NCBI GenBank assembly: GCA_017444325.1
Contig: JAFSWV010000082.1
Location: forward strand, 1 to 6,537
Direction of reading: 5' to 3'
Source: a bacterium
GTDB taxonomy: Bacteria; Auribacterota; UBA3054
DNA: 6,537 bases
Under the pieces are notes generated by a model. It saw only the letters and a list, made by a program, of their open reading frames with translations. It did not search any database and was not told the origin of the DNA. Position numbers and translations under genes: made by a program. Of this stretch, positions 1 through 5,531 are shown piece by piece. The number at the start of each line of letters is the position of its first letter. Within the stretch, counting starts at the first letter, position 1.

Positions 1-495
1 GTCGGTGTAGGATGAGCGCCATTCCTCAAAATGGGCCTCGATATCGGCCTTGGCGGCCTTGAGGTCTTCCGGCCCGAAAAGGGTGTAGACGCCGAGGCTG
101 CCGAAACCGACCGTCAGCTTCAGGATAAGCGGATATTTGAGGCTTTGGGAATCAATGCTGAACAATTCTTCCTTGCTGAGATCCTTGTAGAAGAAATCAG
201 GATAGAGATAAGCGAGCTTGTCCCTTAAGGCCGCCTTGTCCTTCATGACGTCGATCTTCTCGATAAGAGGAGAGCCTTTGAGGTTCTCGTAGACCCAGGT
301 TAGGGCGTCCTCGTTGGTGGTGTAAAGCCTCTCCCCCGCCAGGATCCTGGCCTTGGCTTCCGCTTCGGGAACGAGGTTCAGCTTAAAGCCGGCGCCCCTT
401 TCCCTCGCGTAAGCGTTGTCAAGGACCGGCTGCTTTGTCTCTTCCAAGTGGCGGAGGAGATCGTCGGAAATAATTTTTCCAGCTAAAATGATCAT
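1..495 (-). CDS. ATP-grasp domain protein, N-terminal 165 residues (partial)
   Basis: The frame is open from an ATG at 495-493 to the left edge, so the C-terminal part is missing. Residues 1-80 look like the small alpha/beta pre-ATP-grasp domain (start MIILAGKIIS). The ATP-grasp fold follows: a conserved 'MKDKAALRDKL' segment at 84-94, then 'YPLILKLTVGFGSLGV' at 121-136, in which Lys126 is the expected ATP-binding lysine and the Gly/Ser-rich turn is the phosphate loop. ATP-grasp enzymes join a carboxylate to an amine or thiol through an acylphosphate. The substrate cannot be named because the catalytic half is outside the window. The start is supported by AAGGA at 503-499, though the 3-nt spacing to the ATG is short. 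The gene follows the GH127 stop codon by 36 nt with no promoter-like sequence between, so it is probably co-transcribed with it. Confidence 0.8.
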   Translation of the reverse strand, partial: MIILAGKIISDDLLRHLEETKQPVLDNAYARERGAGFKLNLVPEAEAKARILAGERLYTTNEDALTWVYENLKGSPLIEKIDVMKDKAALRDKLAYLYPDFFYKDLSKEELFSIDSQSLKYPLILKLTVGFGSLGVYTLFGPEDLKAAKADIEAHFEEWRSSYTD

Positions 496-531
496 GATTC
501 CTTACTCATGCGTCAAACATGTTTTCAGGCT

Positions 532-2475
532 CTATTTCTCCCTGATCCAAACTATGACGCTGCCGGGCGCTCGGTTGTCCCAAGCGTAATACGGCACGGC
601 CTTGAACTGGGTGATGCTGACGTCAGGCGGCCTCATTTGATAGAGGCCTTCTTCCTCTGCGCCGTCGTTGTTGACTTCCACTTTGCCTATGATCGTCATG
701 ACGCCGCCCAAAAGGTTTTTGTCCCAGAACGTCCTCAGATTGTATTTTCTCGGCAGGGCGCACCTTTCCAGATTGTTGGTGCAGTTATCGACCGTCTCCA
801 GGCAATAGACCACCGGTCCTCTCTGAATGGCGACGCGGCCTTCCAGTTCCCTGACCTTGGTGGTGGCGTAAACTCTCTGCACCGGCATGTCCATAACGTA
901 GATGATATGGTCGCCTTTGCGCCATTTTCTCGTAACGGTGAGATAGCCGTCTTCGTCGTCAACGGGGGTTTCCTCGTCGTATCTGCTCTTCACTTTCAGG
1001 CTGCTGGATTGGCACCAGGCTGGCATGCGCAGCTTGACGGTGAAGGTGCATTCCTTTTCCGGCTTGAACGTGATAGTCGTTTTGCCGTTCCAGGGATACT
1101 TGGTCTTCTGTTCGACCTTGACTTTCACGCCGTCAACTTCGATCTCAGTTTCGCTGCCCACGAAAAGGTTCACCCAAAGCGTTTTTTCGCTAGTGCCGTA
1201 GATGTAGCCGGGCAGGCTGGCGATGAAGCGGGCGATGTTGGGCGGGCAGCAGGAGCAGCCGTACCAGCCCTGGCGGTGCAGCGCGGCGCCGTCCCACTGG
1301 TAGTGCTTGGATTCGGGCCTCTTCTCGCCTTTCTTGTCAGCTTCCGGATCGTAAGTGTAGAGCTGGTTAGAATAGAAGAATTTTTCACCGTCCAAGGACA
1401 CACCGGAAAGTCCGCTGTTGTACATGATCCTTTCCATAGCGTCGGCGTACTTCGATTCTCCCGTCAGGTAGAGCATGCGCTGGCAGAAGAAAATCGCGGC
1501 GACGGAAGCGCAGGATTCGGAGGAGATGTTCTCGACCGGCAGCATGTAATCTTTCACGAAGCCTTCGTTGCTGAGCGAGGGGCCGATACCGCCAGTGATG
1601 TACATCTGGCGTTCGCAGACGCTTTCCCAGAGGCGCTTGCAGGCCGCTTCCAATTCCTTGTCGCCGGTCTCTTTGGCGCAGTCCGCCATGCCGGAGTACA
1701 TGTAGAGAGCTCTGACGGAGTGGCCGACAGCGTCCTTCTGTTCCCTGACGGGCAGATGCGCCTGGCAGTATTCGTAGGTCTTGGCCCACCATTTCTTGGG
1801 ATCATCGCCTCTTTTTATGGCTTCCTCGTCGTAGTAATGCGGCTGCTTGCCTCTCTGATCGATGAAGAAGCAGGCCATCTTCAGATAGCGCTCTTCTCCT
1901 GTGGCATGATAAAGCTTTACCAGCGCCAACTCGATCTCCTGGTGGCCGGGGTAGCCCGGGATCTGGCCCTTTTCCGGACCGAAAGTTTTGCAGATAAGAT
2001 CGGCGTAACGGCACATGGCGTCCAGGAAATTGCGGCGGCCGGTGGCGTAGAAATGCGCGACCGCGGCTTCGATAAGATGCCCTGCGCAGTAAAGCTCATG
2101 GCAGTCCCTTAAGTTTTTCCAGCGCATCTCCGGCTTGACATAGATGAAGTAATTGTTCATGTAGCCGTCAGGCTGCTGCATGGCGATAATGTCTGAGATA
2201 ACGTCTTCCAGCGTTTTTTCCAGCTTCTTGTCGTATTTGACAGCCAGGGAATAGCAGCCGGCTTCGATCCATTTGGCGACGTCGGAATCCCAGAAGTAAT
2301 GTCTTTCCCCCTTGTAACTTGGCTTGAAACAGTCAAGGCGTCCCGTCTCCCTGCACTGCTTTTCATTGGCAGGGATAGTTTTCAAACGATTGGTCTCCAT
2401 TTTCGGAGCCCAGAATTTGTCCGTCACTTTAACTTTGGTAAAAGGGATGCCTGTTTGCTTTGTAGAAATACCCAT
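532..2475 (-). CDS. GH127 (DUF1680) beta-L-arabinofuranosidase
   Basis: This 647-residue protein closely resembles the Bifidobacterium HypBA1 type (about 658 aa) along its length, so it looks complete. The family releases beta-L-arabinofuranose from plant or glycoprotein arabino-oligosaccharides using a zinc-bound cysteine nucleophile. By recalled alignment, Glu304 (in SNEGF) matches the HypBA1 acid/base Glu322. Glu320 and Cys322 (in SESCAS), with Cys409 and Cys410 (in GCSCCPPNIAR), match the zinc ligands, Cys409 being the nucleophile. Family signatures 'FWDSDVAKWIEAG' (61-73), 'QQPDGYMN' (100-107) and 'GHQEIELALVKLY' (177-189) are present in the (alpha/alpha)6 barrel, with beta-domains from about 430. 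No signal peptide is seen, so it acts in the cytoplasm on imported oligosaccharides. AAGGA at 2485-2481, 5 nt from the ATG, supports the start. No sugar transporter or other glycosidase is in view, so the exact sugar is inferred from family only. Confidence 0.93.
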   Translation of the reverse strand: MGISTKQTGIPFTKVKVTDKFWAPKMETNRLKTIPANEKQCRETGRLDCFKPSYKGERHYFWDSDVAKWIEAGCYSLAVKYDKKLEKTLEDVISDIIAMQQPDGYMNNYFIYVKPEMRWKNLRDCHELYCAGHLIEAAVAHFYATGRRNFLDAMCRYADLICKTFGPEKGQIPGYPGHQEIELALVKLYHATGEERYLKMACFFIDQRGKQPHYYDEEAIKRGDDPKKWWAKTYEYCQAHLPVREQKDAVGHSVRALYMYSGMADCAKETGDKELEAACKRLWESVCERQMYITGGIGPSLSNEGFVKDYMLPVENISSESCASVAAIFFCQRMLYLTGESKYADAMERIMYNSGLSGVSLDGEKFFYSNQLYTYDPEADKKGEKRPESKHYQWDGAALHRQGWYGCSCCPPNIARFIASLPGYIYGTSEKTLWVNLFVGSETEIEVDGVKVKVEQKTKYPWNGKTTITFKPEKECTFTVKLRMPAWCQSSSLKVKSRYDEETPVDDEDGYLTVTRKWRKGDHIIYVMDMPVQRVYATTKVRELEGRVAIQRGPVVYCLETVDNCTNNLERCALPRKYNLRTFWDKNLLGGVMTIIGKVEVNNDGAEEEGLYQMRPPDVSITQFKAVPYYAWDNRAPGSVIVWIREK

Positions 2476-2496
2476 ATGCGTCCTTAATGCCTAAAA

Positions 2497-2502
2497 ATTA
2501 TA
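2497..2502 (-). promoter_or_regulatory. Candidate -10 box for the GH127 gene
   Basis: The minus strand reads TATAAT here followed by TTTTAGG, which would put the transcript start near 2490 and leave a leader of about 15 nt containing the AAGGA Shine-Dalgarno. No -35 match exists, because the upstream region is occupied by a GC-rich hairpin, and no TG extension precedes the box. The same TATAATT string occurs upstream of kbl and lolC/E, which supports it being a real promoter element in this genome. Confidence 0.5.
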
Positions 2503-2507
2503 TATGG

Positions 2508-2536
2508 ACGGGCGGTGCCCCCCTGGCGCCGCCCGT
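2508..2536 (-). terminator. 12-bp GC-rich hairpin between kbl and the GH127 gene
   Basis: Arms 2508-2519 and 2525-2536 pair over 12 positions (eleven Watson-Crick pairs and one G-U) around a 5-nt loop. The hairpin starts 17 nt past the kbl stop codon in the direction of transcription. It is strong enough to be an intrinsic terminator for kbl, but on the minus strand the bases that follow are CCATATATAATTTTT, so there is no immediate U-tract. It may instead be an attenuator, a 3' mRNA stabiliser, or an operator for the promoter just downstream. Confidence 0.5.
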
Positions 2537-2553
2537 TCTTTGCACACCTAAAT

Positions 2554-3753
2554 TTAGATCAAGCCGACTTCTTTGCCGACTTCCTTGAACTGCTCAACGG
2601 CCCAATCGAGGTCCTTGAGTTCCAGGGCGTCGGAGACCTGGCAGCGGATACGGGCTGTGCCGCGCGGAACGACCGGGAAGCCGAAGCCCGTCACAAAGAG
2701 GCCCTTCTTCAGGAGCTTGTTGCTGATAGAAATAGCGAACGCATCGTCGCCGACGATAATGGGGACGATGGCGCCGTCGCCGTCAAGCGGCTTGAAGCCG
2801 GCTTCTTTCAGTTTGTTCCTGAGGTAAGAAGCCTTGTCTCTAAGACGCTGGGCCCTTTCCGGCTCGCGTTCCAAAACGCGCAGAGCGGCCAGAGCGGAGC
2901 AGGCGACCGTCGGAGGCAGAGCGTTACTGAAGAGCTGCGGACGGGACTTCTGAATGAGCGCTTCCACAAAGCACTTCTTGCCGGCTACGAAGCCGCCGGC
3001 CGCGCCGCCCAGGGCTTTGCCCAGGGTGCCGGAGATGATGTCGATCTGGCCTTCCAGACCGTAATATTCCGCGGTGCCGCGGCCGGTCTTTCCGATGACG
3101 CCGGTGGCGTGGGATTCGTCCACCATGACCAGCGCTTCATACTTCTTCGCCAAAGCGACGATCTCGGGCAGTTTCGCCACGTCGCCTTCCATGGAGAAGA
3201 CGCCGTCCGTCACGATCAATCTGACAGGAGCATTGGGGAACTGCTGAAGCTGGGCTTCCAGGTCAGCCATGTCGGAGTGTTTGTAGCGGGCTTTCTGCAC
3301 GCCCTTGGCGATGAGCCTGCAACCATCAATGATGGAGGCGTGGTTCAGTTCGTCGGAGATGACGACGCCCTCGGCGCCGCAGGCGACCGGGATGGCGCTC
3401 TCGTTGGCGCTCCAGCAGGAAACATAAGTAAGACAGGCTTCCGTCTTCAAAAAGGAAGCGATCTCCTGCTCAAGCTCTCTGTGAATGTCAAAAGTTCCGC
3501 AAATAAAACGAACGGAAGCGGTGCCGGCGCCGTACTTGTCGATGCCCGCCTTGCCGGCTTCCTTGACCTCGGGAAGATTGGAGAGACCGAGGTAGTTGTT
3601 GGAGGACATGATCATGGTGCGGCCGTAGCCTTCCATTTCCGTATAGGCGTCCATGGGCGTCTGCAGATACCTGAGTTCCTTGTAAGTTCCGGCGTCGCGC
3701 AGAGACTGCATCTCGTCGGCCAGCTTCTTGTAGTATTCGGCGACTGTTGACAT
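2554..3753 (-). CDS. kbl: Glycine C-acetyltransferase (2-amino-3-ketobutyrate CoA ligase), alpha-oxoamine synthase family
   Basis: This is a complete 399-residue fold-type I PLP enzyme, matching the usual length of about 398. It would cleave 2-amino-3-ketobutyrate with CoA to glycine and acetyl-CoA in the cytoplasm, the second step of threonine breakdown. Visible signatures are SSNNYLGL (50-57), ASVRFICGT (79-87), 'SDELNHASIIDG' (133-144) with His138 for PLP stacking, 'VMVDESHATGVIG' (209-221) with Asp212 against the pyridine nitrogen, and the PLP-lysine motif TLGKALGG with Lys246. The C-terminal 'PVVPRGTARIRCQVS' (360-374) is also Kbl-like. BioF and serine palmitoyltransferase belong to the same family. 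The central stretch is somewhat SPT-like (DGVFSMEGDVAKLPEIV), but the lysine motif and C-terminus favour Kbl. No threonine dehydrogenase (tdh) lies next to it. AGGAG 7 nt before the ATG supports the start. Confidence 0.83.
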   Translation of the reverse strand: MSTVAEYYKKLADEMQSLRDAGTYKELRYLQTPMDAYTEMEGYGRTMIMSSNNYLGLSNLPEVKEAGKAGIDKYGAGTASVRFICGTFDIHRELEQEIASFLKTEACLTYVSCWSANESAIPVACGAEGVVISDELNHASIIDGCRLIAKGVQKARYKHSDMADLEAQLQQFPNAPVRLIVTDGVFSMEGDVAKLPEIVALAKKYEALVMVDESHATGVIGKTGRGTAEYYGLEGQIDIISGTLGKALGGAAGGFVAGKKCFVEALIQKSRPQLFSNALPPTVACSALAALRVLEREPERAQRLRDKASYLRNKLKEAGFKPLDGDGAIVPIIVGDDAFAISISNKLLKKGLFVTGFGFPVVPRGTARIRCQVSDALELKDLDWAVEQFKEVGKEVGLI

Positions 3754-3760
3754 AAAAATT

Positions 3761-3765
3761 CTCCT
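3761..3765 (-). promoter_or_regulatory. Shine-Dalgarno of kbl, potentially sequestered
   Basis: AGGAG on the minus strand lies 7 nt before the kbl ATG, an ideal site that fixes this start. It is entirely inside the downstream arm of the 9-bp inverted repeat, so access may depend on where the transcript begins. Confidence 0.8.
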
Positions 3766-3767
3766 GA

Positions 3768-3798
3768 TTTTTTGTTAAATTTTTTAAAAAAATTTTTT
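3768..3798 (-). other. Alternating A/T tracts in the kbl leader
   Basis: The leader holds T6 (3768-3773), T6 followed directly by A7 (3780-3792), and T6 (3793-3798) on the plus strand, with starts about 12-13 bp apart. Such tracts can bend DNA near a promoter or keep the mRNA leader unstructured. The A6T6-type runs are also self-complementary and could form weak hairpins inside the loop of the larger inverted repeat. No function is proven by sequence alone. Confidence 0.45.
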
Positions 3799-3807
3799 CA
3801 AAGGAGA

Positions 3808-3816
3808 ATTATAGCA
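3808..3816 (-). promoter_or_regulatory. Extended -10 promoter for kbl
   Basis: The minus strand reads TGCTATAAT, a perfect -10 hexamer with the TGN extension that lets sigma-70-type promoters work without a good -35. A start about 7 nt downstream, near 3801, would give a leader of roughly 48 nt. No convincing TTGACA is present at 16-18 nt upstream (only T-rich sequence). The promoter sits right after the acpS stop codon. Confidence 0.65.
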
Positions 3817-3837
3817 AATTCCCGGCAGGAAAAAATG

Positions 3838-4215
3838 TCATTCGTTTTCCAATACTACGAACGCCATGGCGCTCTCGGAAGTGTGCGCAATAGAAAGGTT
3901 TATTTTTCCTAGGCCGAGCCCGGAACAATATTCTTTCGTGGCGCCGTGCAAAACAATGGCCGGTTTTCCGGAAGGCTCTTTTACGACCTCCACGTCTTTT
4001 AGGGCCATCTTCCCCGAGACGCCAGTGCCGAGCGCCTTGAAAAAAGCTTCCTTGGCGCAGAAGCGGGCGCAGAGACGCTGCTCGGGAAAACGGTAGCCAA
4101 GGGAATATTTCAGCTCTTCTTCCGTAAAGACTTTTTCCGCCAGCGCCATCTTCGCTTCGGAAACTTTGAAGCGCTCCACTTTCTCGATGTCGCAGCCTAT
4201 TCCGAAGATCGCCAT
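3838..4215 (-). CDS. acpS: Holo-[acyl-carrier-protein] synthase
   Basis: This is a complete 125-residue group I phosphopantetheinyl transferase (usual length 120-130). It moves 4'-phosphopantetheine from CoA to the serine of acyl carrier protein, activating fatty acid synthesis in the cytoplasm. Motifs: 'GIGCDIEKVERF' at 5-16 with Mg-binding Asp9, FTEEEL at 30-35, 'ARFCAKEAFFKALGTG' at 50-65 with Mg-binding Glu56 and conserved Lys60, and 'SIAHTSESAMAFVV' at 108-121 with conserved His111. The ATG is 1 nt past the TAG of the upstream permease gene (TAGTATG), and no Shine-Dalgarno is visible. Translation therefore probably relies on reinitiation by ribosomes finishing lolC/E. AcpS acts as a trimer in the family. 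Fatty acid genes are not adjacent in this window. Confidence 0.93.
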   Translation of the reverse strand: MAIFGIGCDIEKVERFKVSEAKMALAEKVFTEEELKYSLGYRFPEQRLCARFCAKEAFFKALGTGVSGKMALKDVEVVKEPSGKPAIVLHGATKEYCSGLGLGKINLSIAHTSESAMAFVVLENE

Positions 4216-4216
4216 A

Positions 4217-5452
4217 CTATTCGTAACGGAGAGCCTGCACAGGCTTCATCCTTGAAGCCAGCAGCGCGGGGAAAATGGAAGCTAAAAGACACAAAACGAA
4301 TGCGCAGCAGGCGATCGTCGCCACATCGACCGGCACGACCTGGCTCGGAATCCCGTCCAGGTAATAGACGTTGGCCGGGAAAAGATCTATGCCGAAATGC
4401 AAACGCAAAAAGTGCAGAATAGGATTGACGTTGTAAGCGATGACCGTTCCGCCCACCACGCCCAAAAAGAGGCCTATCATGGCGATGAAGAGCCCCTGGA
4501 TGGTGAAGATCAACCCCACCGACCTGCTGGTGGCGCCCAGAGCCCTCAGAATGCCGATGTCCTTGGTCTTCCCAAGAACGACCATTACCAGCGTCGAAAC
4601 AATGTTCAGCGCCGCCACCAAACTGATCAGAAGCAATATTAAAAACATCACGCGCTTCTCTAACTGTACCGCCGCGAAAAGGTGCGCGTTCTGCTCCATC
4701 CAGGTCTGCACGGAACAGCGCCCCCTAAGTTCCTCGCTGAGCTCCTTAGCAACTATGCCGGCGTTGTCCACGTCATCCAAACTGACTTTCAGCGCATGCA
4801 CCGCGCCGTGCATCTGGAAAAGATGATTGGCCACCGCCAAGGTCGTAAGCCCGAACTGCGAATCGTATTCGAAATTTCCGGAGTGGAAGATCCCCGCCAC
4901 TTCCAGCGTTTTCTGCACTGGCACTCTTCCGCCCGGCGTCTGCACGAAAGCCGGGGAAGTCAAAACCACGTGATCCCCTTTCGAAACTCCCAGGTTCCTG
5001 GCGTACGTATCGCCCAAGATCACCTGGTTATCCGTCAAAGTCCCGCCGGCGTCCTTGATGTAATTGTGCAGTTCCGAGGCGGAATCCTCCAAATTGGGAT
5101 CCATGCCCAAGACCACCAACGGATGCCCCTTGTCGCGCGTGGACAAAAGCACCGGCCCTCTGATATAGGGCGCCACGCCTTTGACGTGGGGATTCTTTTT
5201 CGCTATCTTCATCGGCTCTTCCCAGTAAGGCAGTATCACCCTGACCGGCCCCGTAATGGTCACATGCGCGAAAACGCTGATGACCTTCGTCTTCATCTCC
5301 TTTTCGAAACCCGTCATCACCGACAGCACGATGATCAAAGCCGCCACGCCGATAATAACGCAGACGACTGAGATCAAAGAGAAGAAGGAAACGAACCCTC
5401 TGTGACTCTTGGAGCGCAAAAGATAGCGCAAAGCTAAAAACACTTCATACAT
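4217..5452 (-). CDS. LolC/LolE family lipoprotein-release ABC transporter permease
   Basis: This 411-residue inner-membrane protein has the classic LolC/E layout. A short cytoplasmic start (FLALRYLLRSK) leads to TM1 at about 21-45 and 'LSVMTGFEKEM' (43-53). A periplasmic MacB-like core spans about 50-265, and TM2 (268-293), TM3 (312-340) and TM4 (375-397) form the FtsX domain. 'KTKDIGILRALGA' (295-307) is the coupling segment that meets the LolD ATPase. The C-terminus 'SRMKPVQALRYE' (400-411) is a family hallmark. With LolD it would extract outer-membrane lipoproteins for hand-over to LolA. Neither lolD nor a second permease is adjacent, so I cannot assign LolC or LolE; it could be a single permease working as a homodimer. 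The ATG is only 8 nt from a TATAAT box and has no Shine-Dalgarno. An upstream ATG at 5475-5477 hits a stop within three codons, so this start is the only sensible one. Confidence 0.9.
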   Translation of the reverse strand: MYEVFLALRYLLRSKSHRGFVSFFSLISVVCVIIGVAALIIVLSVMTGFEKEMKTKVISVFAHVTITGPVRVILPYWEEPMKIAKKNPHVKGVAPYIRGPVLLSTRDKGHPLVVLGMDPNLEDSASELHNYIKDAGGTLTDNQVILGDTYARNLGVSKGDHVVLTSPAFVQTPGGRVPVQKTLEVAGIFHSGNFEYDSQFGLTTLAVANHLFQMHGAVHALKVSLDDVDNAGIVAKELSEELRGRCSVQTWMEQNAHLFAAVQLEKRVMFLILLLISLVAALNIVSTLVMVVLGKTKDIGILRALGATSRSVGLIFTIQGLFIAMIGLFLGVVGGTVIAYNVNPILHFLRLHFGIDLFPANVYYLDGIPSQVVPVDVATIACCAFVLCLLASIFPALLASRMKPVQALRYE

Positions 5453-5460
5453 AACGGCTA

Positions 5461-5469
5461 ATTATACCA
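5461..5469 (-). promoter_or_regulatory. Extended -10 promoter giving a near-leaderless lolC/E transcript
   Basis: The minus strand reads TGGTATAAT followed by TAGCCGTT and then the ATG. A normal start 6-8 nt past the hexamer leaves a leader of about 0-3 nt. The TGN extension can replace a -35; the best -35-like string, TTGGGA, is only 14 nt upstream and poorly spaced. This would drive lolC/E and acpS. Confidence 0.6.
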
Positions 5470-5480
5470 TTTTTAAATGG
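5467..5480. repeat. Small palindrome abutting the lolC/E -10 box
   Basis: Arms CCATTT (5467-5472) and AAATGG (5475-5480) are perfect inverse complements with a 2-nt spacer on the plus strand. The palindrome includes the TGG of the extended -10 and covers the spacer region of the promoter, so a bound protein would block RNA polymerase. A 6-bp AT-rich palindrome can also arise by chance. Confidence 0.4.
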
Positions 5481-5531
5481 TCCCAAACGCTGCTGGTATT
5501 CCGTCTGTTGCACAACACCGTTACAAAAATC

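Larger units (their letters stand above)
3757..3810 (-). repeat. Perfect 9-bp inverted repeat enclosing the kbl leader
   Basis: Plus-strand AATTCTCCT (3757-3765) and AGGAGAATT (3802-3810) are exact inverse complements separated by 36 nt of A/T-rich sequence. Read on the minus strand, the upstream arm is AATTCTCCT and overlaps the last three bases of the TATAAT box. The downstream arm AGGAGAATT contains the kbl Shine-Dalgarno. In a transcript reading through from acpS the arms could pair and hide the ribosome site. In a transcript starting at the local promoter, near 3801, most of the upstream arm would be absent. Confidence 0.6.

Noticed and set aside
508..2112. A 534-codon open frame on the plus strand, antisense to the GH127 gene
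   Set aside because: It has no family motifs and mirrors a well-conserved enzyme with an intact catalytic set. In GC-rich coding DNA the opposite frame often lacks stops.
2515..3750. A 411-codon plus-strand open frame covering almost all of kbl
   Set aside because: Its translation is low-complexity (rich in Ala, Gly, Asp, Val, Phe and His) with no recognisable domain, while the minus strand encodes a complete PLP enzyme with a Shine-Dalgarno. It is a shadow frame.
2554..3753. Serine palmitoyltransferase (sphingolipid synthesis) because of SPT-like residues and the acpS neighbour
   Set aside because: The lysine motif TLGKALGG, the ASVRFICGT segment and the C-terminal PVVPRGTARIR match Kbl, not the SPT-type GTFSKS motif.
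3754..3837. Riboswitch in the AT-rich kbl leader
   Set aside because: The leader from the local promoter is under about 50 nt and is mostly A/T tracts, with no conserved aptamer core such as those for glycine, TPP or SAM.
5506..5517. Possible hairpin TGTTG-CA-CAACA as a terminator for the Sel1 genes
   Set aside because: The stem is at most 4-5 bp with an impossibly short loop and no U-tract, so it is not a credible terminator.
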